NCBI GenBank assembly: GCA_959347315.1
Contig: OY365809.1
Location: forward strand, 5,871,949-5,935,948
Direction of reading: 5' to 3'
DNA: 64,000 nucleotides
Source: Bimastos eiseni
Lineage: Eukaryota; Annelida; Clitellata; Crassiclitellata; Lumbricidae
In this document: piece after piece, positions 1 through 11,543 of the stretch
Layout: each line of letters opens with the position of its first letter
Numbering within the stretch: position 1 is the stretch's first letter
Position numbers and translations under genes: made by a program
Notes under the pieces: generated by a model
The model's input: only the letters and a program-made list of their open reading frames with translations
Databases searched by the model: none
Told to the model about the DNA's origin: nothing

Positions 1-8
1 AGGTAAGT
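1..8 (+). other. Possible exon end with consensus splice donor at the window edge
   Basis: The window opens with AG followed at once by GTAAGT, a perfect 5' splice-site consensus. The first clear exon of the plus-strand DUF7869-type gene begins at an acceptor near 746, so these two bases could end its preceding exon. The fit is positional only, because the upstream coding sequence is outside the window. Confidence 0.35.
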
Positions 9-30
9 CCCGATTATTTTTTAAATACTG

Positions 31-217
31 TGCACCACAGGATCCTTGTTTATAGACATTGACGTACCGTTTCTGATTCACTGCAACTCCTATACGAAAA
101 TCACTGTTTAAACTAAGCTCTAACTGCACCACAGGATCCTTGTTTATAGGCAATCGCATACTGTTTCTGATTCACTGCGACTCCTATGCGAAAATCAGTT
201 GAAATTAAGCTCTAATT
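31..217. repeat. Two-copy tandem repeat, unit about 95 bp
   Basis: A block starting GCACCACAGGATCCTTG is present twice in direct orientation (about 31-122 and 126-217). Both copies contain TTCTGATTCACTGC and end near AAGCTCTAA. It is non-coding and lies in the presumed intron upstream of the first exon. Confidence 0.8.
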
Positions 218-242
218 ATTGAGCTAATTATTATTATAAGTC

Positions 243-425
243 TCAGGCATAACTGTAAAGGTTAGCCTGTTCTAGTTGAGCTTGTCTTTATAAATATTCA
301 GGCATTACTGCTAGGTTTAGACCCTCTTCTCACTGTGCTCGTTTTCATAAGACCTTAGGCATAACGGTTAGGTTTACAACCTGTATTATTGAGCTTGTCT
401 TTAAGTATTCAGGTATAAATGCAAA
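243..425. repeat. Three-copy diverged minisatellite, unit about 57 bp
   Basis: Three consecutive units share the order GGCATAAC, GGTT(A)G, TTGAGCTTGTCTTTA, ATTCAGG. They follow the 95-bp duplication directly, so the 5' intron of this gene is a locally repeat-expanding stretch. Confidence 0.6.
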
Positions 426-746
426 AGTTGTGTCATTTCCTCTCTTGCACTACTTCATCTTTTACAATCCTTATTGTGCAATGTACAAGTTTATCATTAA
501 TTGATTAAGTTAATGATAGGAAATAATAATTAGTATTTCAATTGCATTTTATTTTTTTATCAGGATTCTTCTCAATAATCAATAATTGCAGTCTACCGGC
601 TGATAAATCTTGTAAATCGCTGTTTGTTTTGAATGAAGGCTTTTAGCATTGGCTTTGCTTTTTTGTTGCATGGCTTTTATAAAAGCAAACTGAAATGAAT
701 TTGATCAATAGAAAAAAATATTTGTATATGGGTTGTTTATTTGTAG

Positions 747-3693
747 ATGTCAATGTAAACTTAATAATGGACTCCCATGCAGTAGCCAGTATGCTCCGGA
801 GGACATGGTCAGGCGTAGAATGGAAATGGCTGCACTTGTCCCTCGGGATCAAATGTTGGTGCTACTCGGCAAAATTTCTTGCACAATAAACATGTCCGAT
901 GAGACTTGTCGCAGCAGGAAATCCAGCCAAGAGGTGCGTCAACACCAGCGAACATCATATTATTTGGAAAGCCGTCAGATCTGCCGTACAACCTTTAAGT
1001 TCATCCACGGGATTAGCCAGGACAGACTGACGGGGATTCTCAAGTGGTATAAAACAGAAGGTTTAACACCAAAAGAAAAACAAAGCGGTGGACGTAAGAA
1101 CAACACCCACTGCTTTCAGTTTAGCGAAATTGAAGATATCATTTGCTTCCTGACAAATTATGCCAGTGAGCATGCGATGATGCTTCCTGGAAGGGTTCCT
1201 GGATTTAAGCGAGATGATATCAAGTTGCTGCCATCGAGCCACACCAAGACCAAAGTGTACGGCATATACAAAACGTGCATGGAACAACATGGAAAACGAG
1301 TCGCTGGATTTTCGACCTTCAAACAGTACTGGCTTCAACTCGTTCCATTCATCACGACGTGCAAGCCAATGACTGATTTGTGTTGGACTTGCCAAAACAA
1401 CAACACGTTGATCTACCGTAGTGCCAATATCGAGGATCATGAAAAAGGTTTGATTTGAACTGCATAGTTTTCTATGATTTTATAGAGAAAAGCAAGAAAG
1501 TAAGTTGTTTGGGAAATTTGAAATGCTGTTGTAGTGTTTTGTTGTTATTAGGAGCACCAAGCTTTGTCTGCATACGAGATTACAATTTGCACTTAACTAA
1601 ATGGTGACAGGTTGACTAGAGCTTTTGACCTGTAACATGGTTTCAAACCTTGTCCAAGGAAGTTACTGCTTACTGACCTTGAGCAAGTCCATCATGCTCA
1701 ATTGCACTGCAGTTTTATTGTATCGTATGACATAACATGGATTTAAATGGCTCAGACGTTAGAAGCACTGCAAGTTAACCTGTGTCTATCTCTCCTATCT
1801 TCCTCTTCCATCATCCAAATCATTCCAGAACCGTTGAACTGAAGAATTTCTGCCCTTTTCTTCCTTGGTGTGTCTTAAACATACATTTTATAATGATGTC
1901 CAGAATTGCCTTGTTTGTTGCTAATTAAAAAATCCTGTAGCTGCACTGCCTTCTTTCAAATTATAATCTTGTAGGTTTCAATTAGTTCACTGCTGCCCCT
2001 CGTTGAAATGAAAATCTCAATCTTTACAGATTCAATGGTATAAATATAAGACCAATGATGTTCTCTCGATAAATTATTAGTTTTTAAATTAATTATAATA
2101 CATATTTTTCACAGGTGACCGGCTTCGTCAACAAGAACAGCATTTGAATGATGTCCAGATTGAACGATCACTCTACAAATCCATGGTTGACGAGGCAAAA
2201 TCAACATGCCTGGAATTCGGTCTCTCTGATTTGCAAGCAAGTGCTCCGTGTAGCCGCAGCATGTCCATGCACTACAGTTTTGACTATGCACAGCAAGTAC
2301 ATTTGCCGAGTGATCCTTTACAGCCAGGACCAATATACTTCCTTGTTCCACGCAAGTTAGGCATATTTGGTGTCTGCTGTGAAGGGGTTCCTCGACAAGT
2401 GAACTTTCTGATTGACGAAGCCCATCTCATCAGTAAGGGTTCGAATGCTGTTGTGTCCTATTTGCATTATTTCTTTCAGCATTATGGATTTGGTGAGACT
2501 GATGTCAAGCTTCATTGTGATAACTGTTCAGGCCAAAACAAGAATCGTTTCATGCTTTGGTACTGTGCATGGAGGGTTGCCATTGGTCTTCACAAGTCTA
2601 TAGTGTTGAATTTTTTAATCGTAGGACACACAAAGTTTGCCCCGGATTGGTGTTTTGGGCTTCTGAAACAGGCATTCAGACGCCATGCAGTGTCATCTCT
2701 GTCAGAAATGGCATCTGTGGTGAATGGAAGTGCTTCTGTAAATCAGAGTCAGCTTGTTGGCCTGGAAGATGGAACATCCTTGGTCTCGGTTGGAGATTGG
2801 CAAGAACATCTGCGGCCATATTTTCGGGCATTAAAAAACATCGGCATTTCAGGTTAGATGAAGTGACATTCAACTACATAATTTTTTTCACTTACATGTG
2901 CATCAGAGAAAATGCATGGAAATTTGTAGATTATTATTAATGCCTGTCATTGCAGTACTTAACTATAATGCTACAAGTTATCTATAATTATGATAAAATT
3001 ATTGTGCATATTATTTTGATTCTGTTCTGACCCTTTAAATATTATTTTAATTTAATTTCACCTTTGATTCCAAGCTACTTGTTCATTGGGTTTTTTACAC
3101 TGGAGTGCTTCTAACTGGTTTACACTGCGAGAAGTACTTTGTAATTGTTTGAACATGATACAATTATTATGCATTTCAGGTTTGATTCTGCTCACCCTGG
3201 GATGGTGTTTGCCAGGGTGTCACCTGAGGATCCAGAAGTGCATTTCCAGCTTTTCAAGAGCAAGGATGCACTACCAATGGAAGCGCCAACTCCAATCACA
3301 TCTTCAGGAATGGATGATGCAAGGAAGTGGTATCTATACCACAAGATTCGACCTTTTGTTGCAGATCCGTGGAAGGAAGTGATGTGTCCATTGCCCGAAG
3401 TACTGCAGCCTTCTCCAGCTGGACTTGAGGACAAAGAACCCTTGGAGAAAGCAGTTTCCATTGAGAATTCTGGACAAAACTGCGCTTCCTCTTCTATTGA
3501 ACCAGATCCACCGGTTGGTAAAATACGTAAAACTCGCGGACGTGGTGGCAGAAGACCTCTGTCTTCGCTGGTTGACACTGGAAGCATCGGCAAAGGGCAG
3601 ACAGAAGGGAAGAGTCGTGGACGTGGTGTTGAAAATCGCGGGCGGGTTACTCGTTCTGGCCGAAATGTAAAACCAGTTGTCCGGCTGGAGTGA
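747..3693 (+). CDS. DUF7869-type RNase H-like protein gene (3' part, three exons, one apparent frameshift)
   Basis: Exons read as 747-1447, 2115-2852 and 3180-3693, with acceptors TTTGTAG, TTCACAG and TTTCAG and GT donors after 1447 and 2852. The protein resembles the large uncharacterised invertebrate family that I believe recent Pfam calls DUF7869. Seen features: an N-terminal Cys cluster, an LPGR-PG-K motif, a TDLCWTCQ motif, then an RNase H-like core. Candidate catalytic acids are Asp in SFDYAQ (codon 2282-2284), Asp in HCDNCSGQNKNR (codon 2519-2521) and Asp in FAPDW (codon 2645-2647). The C-terminus is Ser/Gly/Arg-rich with RGRGG, AT-hook-like patches and ends in VVRLE-stop. Family members look transposon-derived, so nucleic-acid binding or an inactive transposase is inferred. 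Near 2827-2832 the expected frame shifts by one base, so this is a pseudogene, a sequencing error or a young lesion. The N-terminus lies outside the window. Confidence 0.75.
1598..1740 (+). mobile_element. tRNA-derived SINE copy
   Basis: GGTTGACTAGAGC (A-box-like) is followed about 30 nt later by GGTTTCAAACC (B-box-like), then by the body phrase GACCTTGAGCAAGTC that recurs near 46.2 and 56.3 kb, and a TTATTGTATCG tail. It lies in the intron between exons 747-1447 and 2115-2852 and is diverged. Confidence 0.55.
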
Positions 3694-3789
3694 CCTGCTA
3701 ATTCACTTTTTATATATTCTAAATATTGTTTCATTATTATTATGTGGGTGAGCTCGCTTGTGTTTTGGTTTGTGTGCTGGGTTGTCAAT

Positions 3790-3880
3790 CGAGGGTTAAG
3801 TATTCAAATCTCCTCTAGGGCAGAGATTTGCATCAATAATTCTGCTCCGCCTGCACCTCATTACCAACTAAGCTATGACG
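3790..3880 (-). mobile_element. Probable tRNA-derived SINE head
   Basis: On the minus strand TAGCTTAGTTGGTAATGAGG looks like a tRNA D-arm/A box. GGAGATTTGAATAC follows about 45 nt later as a degenerate B box. No intact cloverleaf is apparent. Confidence 0.4.
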
Positions 3881-4261
3881 ATTTCACTGATTGCCCACTA
3901 TCGCTAGGAAGGTGAGACGGTGAGGGAGAAGATTTGTCCCGCTCTGATATGCCGAGGCTAAGATATGAAGTTGCTAATGCTTCACACTAATGACTGCCTT
4001 TCCGGCTAGCTTATATTCTCTATTTCCTCTATAATTTAGATCTAAAATTTTGTCATAAATTTTATTCGGATTGTTATATTTAATTTCTATAAAAAAATTG
4101 GCTCTTAAACGTCTGTTAGTATTAGACTGTATACATAAGATTTGTCTTTTTGTTGTAGATCCATGGACGAATGTGAATGCCTGTTGCTACACATGAACTC
4201 GAAGACGACGCCTTGGACAAAACAGAGCCGAAAAGAAGAATGGACAAAAATACATCAATTC

Positions 4262-4335
4262 CTTTATAACTCCGCCACTGCTTGTACTCTGGCAGTGCCA
4301 GTCCCAAGCCTGGATAAAGGAGGAGGGCGACATCA
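4262..4335 (+). repeat. Dispersed repeat family containing CAGTGCCAGTCCCAAGCC
   Basis: The block runs from AACTCCGCCACTGCTTG through GGCAGTGCCAGTCCCAAGCC to AAGGAGGAGGGCGAC. Close relatives are at 31082-31145 (plus) and 40140-40205 (minus), and a weaker one near 43930-43970. It resembles a 3' segment often attached to RTE-like non-LTR retroelements; that assignment is from memory. Confidence 0.55.
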
Positions 4336-4359
4336 CTAATCTTTTTTATCAAACAGTGT

Positions 4360-4640
4360 CGTTAAAATGAAGCTACTACATCCGTTGACGATCCAGAGCC
4401 ACCGATCGCCAAACTGGACGACACGATGTAGAAGACCTTTTAACACTTGCAGATGGTCGACTGAAGGGTTAGATCATGTTTCCACAGGGGACCCAGAACA
4501 CAAAGGAAGCACATCATCCTGTGGTGATTCAGGATCATCTGTTCCTGGTACATCTTAAACTCTAGGTGGTGGTGGCAGAAGACCAGTGTCTTTGCCAGTT
4601 GACGCTGAATACATAGTGTGACTGGAATAAACTGTCATTT
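4360..4640 (+). pseudogene. Decayed second copy of the DUF7869-type C-terminal tail, with AATAAA
   Basis: The stretch GGTGGTGGCAGAAGACC (about 4568) continuing to a GTCTTTGCCAGTTGACGCTG-like phrase matches 3543-3580 of the last exon (GGTGGCAGAAGACCTCTGTC and on). The upstream part again carries a GATCCAGAGCCACCG-type phrase. The frame is broken and it is shorter than the intact tail. An AATAAA follows at 4626-4631. It is either a tandem relic of the last exon or an alternative 3' end; I favour a relic. Confidence 0.55.
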
Positions 4641-4649
4641 TATTTCTGT

Positions 4650-5149
4650 GTTTTTATTATATGGATGTTAATTTTATCCATTACTGTATTGCAATATCTA
4701 ATTCCTTAGCAGGTAACAGCTGCTTAACCTCTCTCGGAATTTGAGACTTTTGTAATAAAATTGACATTTAGTTTCAATGATTTTTCGTTAGTCAACTGGA
4801 ATAACTTTAATAACTTTGTTCATACTTGAGATATCTACACCAAATTTCGACAGTACATTTGCAATACCTGCAGCTGCAATGGTGCCAAATTTCAGTAAAA
4901 TCGGTTCAAAAACAATAGCCGTTGCTAAGGAGATTATAAAAATAAAATGCCTAAACTTTGCACGCAGTTTTCTCGAATAGCACTTTACGTAAATGGTCAC
5001 ACTGGAAATTCTATAACTTTGGCTGTATGCAAGGCATAAACTAGCTGAAAACGGTTTTGGAAAGGTAAATCTAGCAGCTTCAGGATGGTGCAAAAAACAG
5101 GAAAAAATAGTTCGTATACATGTGACTGGTTTCGTGCTGACGAGTCACA

Positions 5150-5150
<1 letters not shown>
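4650..5150. other. Intergenic stretch, no gene seen
   Basis: AT-rich DNA. The part 4788-5020 contains phrases such as CCAAATTTCAGTAAAATCGG and GCACTTTACGTAA that look like debris of a repeat, but I found no second copy in the window and no open coding signature. Confidence 0.4.
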
Positions 5151-5188
<38 letters not shown>

Positions 5189-5212
5189 CATTATTATTAT
5201 TATTATTATTGT
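5151..5212. repeat. (ATT)n microsatellite
   Basis: About 60 bp of almost pure ATT repeat with one interruption. It ends exactly where the hairpin-rich block begins, so it may mark that block's left boundary. Confidence 0.95.
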
Positions 5213-8200
5213 GGCAGACAGGCAACAAGGCTTGAATGAATGATTTATTTAAATAATAGGCTCGCCATAGCGTTATTTTACGCATATTTTTTACAGTGTT
5301 GCGTATAGGAAGAAAGACCGATCGGCGGTTTTTAATTGAGTGCATAGCTTGCAGACGCATGAATTGGCTTGAGTATAGCCTGACATACGGTGCATCGCTA
5401 TATATAAGGAACAGTGGTTCGTACTGCTACATACGTAGAGTGGTTCTCGTACCGATCTAGGGATCGTTGAGTGTTGCCATATAAATACGACCTCTAGTGA
5501 CAGCCGCTCTCGCGGTCAGACCGGTGCTGCTTTTCGCTGATCTGGCAGGGTGGGCCCCTCTGCCGTCGATCGCAAGACGGACCGTGCGCTGATCGTAGGA
5601 GTCAACAGGCAGACAGAGAAAGACCGATCGTGAGAAATGCTCACAGGTCTGGGGCCGTTCGAGAGTGCGTAGAGACCCGATTGAGAGAAATAAATGAATG
5701 AATGACGGGAATACGGGGAAGATGGTGACCGTCGGTGGCCGTGAGAAATAGAGATCGGGTAAAACCCCGAGGAACCAAACGTTTATATCGAGAGAGGCCT
5801 CGGTGGCCGTTGGTACCTTATGCCGGGTAAATCCCAAGCGGAGTTGATCATATATAATGAGACAGATTACGGTAGACGTTGGAAATGAATAACGGGTAAA
5901 TCCACGAGGTGCGATTATAATCGAGAAAGAATTATCTGGGCGGCCGTTGAGACAATATACGGGAAGAGTTCTCCAGTGAACACTTTGGTTAAAAATACGG
6001 AAGGGCGACCCCATTGGTGCGTTCGATACAGGGAAAGTTCCCACTGGTGCCGAAAACCTCATCAATTGCGGGCGTCTCCGCATATTCTACTCTCTTTACG
6101 GTTTCCCGTAAATATCTGTACTTGGCTACCTAGCGTGGTCTTACATACTCCCCTCGTTTACCAGCAATCTGTTGATTTGCGTGTCTGATCGCAATGTCTC
6201 TGGTCGCGGTTTCCCTGCGTATCTTAACTTTAGTTGCTAAACGTAATATCTGCACTTGCGGTGTCCCCGCAGTATGTCTTCTTACGGTCTTCCTATAAAT
6301 ATTCTTGTTGGCTACTTATGTCGGTCACAGTTACTCCTCTCGTATTCCCAAAGTATATTCAGTTCAATGTCTAATTGTAATATCTTGACTCGCGGTTTCT
6401 CCGCGAGGCTTCTACTTCCGGGACTAGCCGCAGAATTTCTTCTTGTAGATCTAACTACATAATCTTTTCGGGGACTTCCTCGAAAGATCTGTCCATGGTT
6501 CGTTCTGGTGTATAAGAAACAGAGTACAATTGCTTCAGAGAATGTGATTACAATAATACAGGTCTGTGGGAAACATGGAGGTAAAGTCGTGTCACTTGAG
6601 AGAATCGAGTCTGAGGACTCAGAAACGAAGTTTGCGAGAGTTGGTACATTACCGTTGGTCAGAGATCTTGGTGACGAGTATCTAGATGATCCTACGATGG
6701 GAGGAATAAACGCAGTCCATGAGAGTTAGAGACATATGAGATTCTGGGTGATCGGATATTAAAGTATATAACAGATGAAAGCAAGACGATAAATATACCT
6801 GTTGGCTACCTAGTTCGGTCATAGCTACTCCTGTCCAGCAGGTTGTTAGAGACGCGAAAATTCGGGTGGCCGCAAGAGATAAAAACCGGGTAGATTTCCG
6901 GAGTAGCAGTCGTACAGACCGAGAGAGAGCTGCCGGTGGAGCGTTATCACATGCGGGGAAAGTTCCCCAGTGGATACGTTTGATGAAATGCGGGGAAGGT
7001 GACCCCATTGGTGCGTTCGACGATTACGAGAAACGGTCGTGACTGGTGCCGAAGACCTCAATAATTGCGAGTGTTTCCGCATATTCTTTTCCCTGTACGG
7101 TCTCGTTAATATATATACTTGGCTACCTAACGTGGTCATAGTTATTCACACGGGTTTCCAGCAGCACTTGAGTTGTCGGAGACCGTGGAAGTTCGGGTAG
7201 CCGAGATCGTTAACATTTGGGTGGCCGTGTTAGATACAGACTGGGTAAGTTCCAGGATTAGTGATCGCGTGTAGTCAGAAAGACCCCGGTGGCCGAAAGT
7301 GGTACAGACCGTGAATGAGTTCGGGTGACCGATCGAGAGAAATACCGGGAAATTCCCGAAGGACCCGCTGGAAATACACGTGGAGGGAGACCACGTTAGA
7401 AGAGCAAGTTACAAACAAGAGGAAACACTGGGGCTGATTGATACCTTCAGGTTTCAACTTAAATAACTCTTCTTGATGGTTTTATGGTCTTTCGATAAAT
7501 ACTCTTGTTTGTTACCTACGTTGGTCATAGTTACTCAACCCAGTTTCCCGAAGTCTCAGAATATATTACGGTGTTGGCGAACAGTTGCCAACGCAGAGGA
7601 CGGCCAATCGTGTACATGATAACATATGCGTATGAAGCCGGTATGCCACACACGGAAATGAACCAAGAGGCACGTGAAAGTCTGGGTTGTCCGATACCCA
7701 AGTATGAAATAGATGAACGCAGACGTGAAGGTCAGGGCAGTCGGAAATGGACCAAAAGGCACGTGAAAGTCTGGGCAGTCGGAAACCCAGGTTAAAGATA
7801 ACAAGTAGACCAAGAATTGATCAATACGTAAATATTTATGTTGGCTACCTACGTCGGTCATAATTACTCCCCCCATTTTTCCGAAGTGTATCTCTACTTG
7901 AGTGTCTGATCGAATTGATCGATACGCGTACGTTTGGGTAGTCGGATACCCAGGTGAATACGTATTTGCTTGTCACACACAGTTCCGAGAACTGACTGAA
8001 GTCGGGCCCCTCGTGCGTAGGTCGGATCGAAGATCTGTGTGCAGATAGCGAAGGTTATAGACAGAAGACCTACACTATCAGAGTCTGTGAATACCATGCC
8101 AGTGTCATTTTTATCGAAGCAGAATATATCAGTGTTGGTGGGTAACTGCTAACACAGAGGACGGAAACTTACTCCGTCAATTGTGGTGCATGATAAAATA

Positions 8201-8300
8201 TACGTGTGCGGCCGTTTATGCCATACACGGAAATATATCGAGAGATACGTGTTGAGCAGAAGGCGTGATAGCTAAGTGTCTAGCATGATATGACCAAAAG
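5213..8300. repeat. Hairpin-studded diverged repeat block of unknown type
   Basis: About 3 kb of relatively GC-rich, non-coding sequence made of short imperfect palindromes with 3-6 bp stems, such as GGGTAAATCCC (5824), GGGTAAAACCCC (5758), GGGGAAAGTTCCCC (6955), GGGAAATTCCC (7350), GCGGTGTCCCCGC (6258), CGCGGTTTCTCCGCG (about 6390) and TGGGTAGTCGGATACCCA (7936). A second word, (C/G)GGTGGCCG, alternates with them. A phrase like TTGGCTACCTACGTCGGTCA recurs at about 6122, 6308, 6803, 7119, 7505 and 7843, usually followed by ACTCC and a TTTCC word. No reverse transcriptase, transposase or tRNA signature is visible. Open frames here are short and look accidental. Confidence 0.6.
5399..5409 (+). 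promoter_or_regulatory. TATA-box-like sequence at the left side of the hairpin block
   Basis: TATATATAAGG lies about 60 bp before the start of the GC-rich, hairpin-rich portion and could drive transcription into it. This is inferred from position and sequence only. Confidence 0.25.
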
Positions 8301-11300
8301 CTGTGAGACTGGTAGTGTCTAGGACGACAGAGGTTAGAGAGTTGGGGACAGTAATGTTTAGGAGTACAAGACGTTGAATTTAGCTACCGATAATTGTATT
8401 GGCCAAAATGGCTTATGGACTTGTTTCAAATATGTCTAAACCTCATAGCTTAAGAGAACGTTTGGTGTCCCTAATTGGCGATAGTTTCAGAGTCACAAGA
8501 TGCTGAATGGTACGAAATCAGGTAGACAGGAAGAAGAGGCTAATAGCTTGGGAGGTAGACAAGGCGAGAAAGACTCCTGCCGGTATGATTATGAACCCTG
8601 TTTTGAATACGGCCATCCTCAGAACGTTGCCCATTCGGCGACCGCGGAATAGGCAGAGTCAGACCTCGCGACTAATTCGAACAGTGTTACCTTTCTTGGA
8701 GAAGAAACCCATCTTTAATCTTTACTGGTGAGAGCGAACATCCTGGTAGATATAGAGAGCAACCATTTGGCATTGAGATTTGACAAGAAAGTGACTCGGG
8801 CGACTCCAGACGTGTTAGCAAGCTGGAATCGACACCGTCCAAACGCTAGGCAGAGGAAAGCGCGTAACAGAAAAGTCTAATCATAATAAATCTTGAACAG
8901 ACAAGTCTTAAGGCTAGTCTTGAAGAGTGATAGTGTCGACTGTCTGATTGTGTTCCATCACTCTATATAATCAAAGAATCAGATAAGGCCTACAGGTACA
9001 GTGTAGGTTCGTATGCCATGTAGACCTATAGTGTGCGCCTGCAACCGTTTCTGTACTATTATTATTATTTTTATTATTACTATTATTATTAATAATAGTA
9101 GTAGTAGTACTATTATCGATTCGAGTTTCAGAAAGTGCTAAATAGGCTATTTAGAATTAGAAGGTTAGCAATTTTATATTGGGGACCAATGTTAAAAGTC
9201 AAGTATTACCTTTGACAAATCATCCGAACTATTGACAGAACTACTAAAACTACTAGAAGAAATCTTAAAACAACTGGGACAAATGTCGCAGTTATTGTAC
9301 AATTCAAATGATAATATTATGTGCAGTAAAAATAATATAAGGTTAGGCAAGGCCAACCAGTAATTTAGACCTACTAGCGAACAAATGATAAACTGTTATA
9401 GTAGACGACCGAAATATAACCTGCAGTTGAATAACCTTCGTCGCTTTTTTCTGCTTGTGCGCTGTGGGCTTGCCAAGTACAGCGGTATGTCGTCCCGAGA
9501 GCATAGAAAATATTTTAAAAAATCTTTCGCTAGGACAATAATTAACTTAATGTCGTGTAATCTTCAGATCATTTCAGCCCTGGAATCGAATTTATACAAC
9601 AGACGCTCAGTCAAATAAATATTGTTTGTGGCAGTTATGCGTCCAGGTTAGGTTCAGGATCGGGATTCAAAACTCAAGAGTCCATATCGTAAGATACCGT
9701 CCAAACTTATATGTCTATAATGTCTCAAATTTTGGGTCTAACGTTTAGCGTATGGAAATTCGATATGATACTTTCGAAATAGTTAATGAGAAAATGAGCG
9801 TGTCTCTGAACAGGTGCCTGCAACTAGGCCTACAATAAATTATTCAAATTAAGTCCAAATGAAAATTAGAATGATTTGGAAGCAATTCTGCCAGTTTATT
9901 TTTTAAAATATTCTAAGTAGATAGTGTACTATAATTAGCAACTAGAATAGACTCTGTCTTCAGGGGACACAATTTCAATTCGGTGTTCCTCAAGGCATAA
10001 TGGCAATAACATCAACATTTAGACTTCAGCCTTTGAATGATTTTGGCAGAAAAGTTGCACCATAGTTTTTGGGTCCAAAGGTAAGCATAGTCCAAAATCG
10101 GTACCTAAAGCAACACCGCTGTCGAACTATTGGCTTAGTCGAGGTTTGAAGCTGATGCCATCGCATAACAGGAGCGGTTTAGTTAAAAATAATATACATG
10201 TACGTCTAATTTATTGAGGACGTAATATGTATCGTACATCTTCTTTAGCCATTGTTCCTTTCCTCACATTCTTCTTTCAAGGCTCTTATTTTGTGTTCCG
10301 AGGGTAGGGGAGACCGGGATGAAAATAACGAATGTCTTTTTTCTTATATTTGGTATTTTTGACAAAGACAGTTATAATCTTCTTCTATCAAACTATGCCC
10401 AGTAATGTTGGCTATATATAGCGGGAAAGCATTTCATGATATCTATATCAAATGTAGCTAAGACCATCAAAATGTTAAGCAAAACCATGTGTTTCCAATT
10501 GTCCCACAAACGGAACAATTTGTTACCTTGTTACATGTTGTAACGACATTTGTGATGAAAGTTACTCGGTTTTAAATGCTGCTTTTTGCTAAATTTGTAA
10601 CAAGGAAATGTTCGTATTTACACCTTTCAAATGATCCACCCGGGTAGGAATATCATTGCGCAGTGTTGGATACGTAGACTGACAGAATCTTAGAATCACT
10701 AACGGATTCGTTTTAGGCCTTTTCGAGGTTACTGTAGTGTTGAACGCATGGAACACACGCGCATATACACTGTAGGTCTAGGCCTCGGAGATGTTGATTT
10801 TATATGAATACGCCAACTTCACTAGCTTACATGAATACTTACTTACGTTGTCTTATGTGTATAATTTGGATCATGTTTACTTGTGGTTTGGATTGGATAA
10901 AGAACAAAGTCCACTCTTTTTCATGCAGGGCGAACTGAAGTCGTCCCATGTCTATTTGGTCTTTGATGTTTACATCAAAGCTCGACCGACTCACAAACTG
11001 CATTAAAAGCAAACGGTTCGGAAATACACACGCTGATGGCTGCATGCTAGAATGGTCCGTTATAGCATGCATGAAAAAGAACAGTGGGACCATTCACTTA
11101 TTGCACTGCAGATCCTGGACGTATTAAAGTGGATCTGTAAACTCGCCTTTCTGCAGCGTATTTAATAGCGCGTATGTTATGGCGCGAACATGTCATGGAT
11201 CAAAAAGTGGAATAGTACATTCTAGCCTATCGTTGTAACAGCATTGTAACAGCCGGGTTTGTGTCAGGGACCATCCTGAGTAGAGAATTTTGAAAAGGCG

Positions 11301-11540
11301 CTATATATATATATAGGGATGGCATAACGATCTCAGTGGAAACTATCGGAGAATTTAATAGAAACATATAGGAGAGATGCATGAGCTTCTATGTATTATA
11401 GCAAAACTTGCAAGGGTTCTAGCAAAGACTAAACGTTTCAATACCACTTTAAACCCTTGATATGTTATATTATATAGGCCTAACTATAGCAGCTACACAA
11501 AAGTGCATGCTTTTTATATTATGAGGCACACGAAGTTTAA
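8300..11540. other. Intergenic region, no gene recognised
   Basis: No open frame with family resemblance was found on either strand. Contents are AT-rich unique-looking DNA, a mixed ATT/AGT microsatellite at 9057-9115, and a phrase AGGGGAGACCGGGATGAAAA near 10307 that resembles the end of an invertebrate interspersed repeat. A 74-codon open frame at 8507-8731 is Arg-rich but unrecognised and I do not call it a gene. Confidence 0.5.
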
Positions 11541-11543
11541 AAT

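Noticed and set aside
5213..8300. LTR retrotransposon or ribosomal DNA spacer as an explanation of the hairpin block
   Set aside because: No matching terminal repeats, primer binding site, polypurine tract or gag/pol frame could be found, and no rRNA sequence. A weak similarity between 5400-5450 and 8950-9030 is not convincing as a pair of LTRs.
8507..8731. Arg-rich 74-codon open frame
   Set aside because: No family resemblance, no splice context and no conserved second copy; too short to support as a gene.
10305..10640. Possible transposon end (AGGGGAGACCGGGATGAAAA)
   Set aside because: The phrase looks familiar from other invertebrates, but no inverted partner, TSD or second copy was found in this window.
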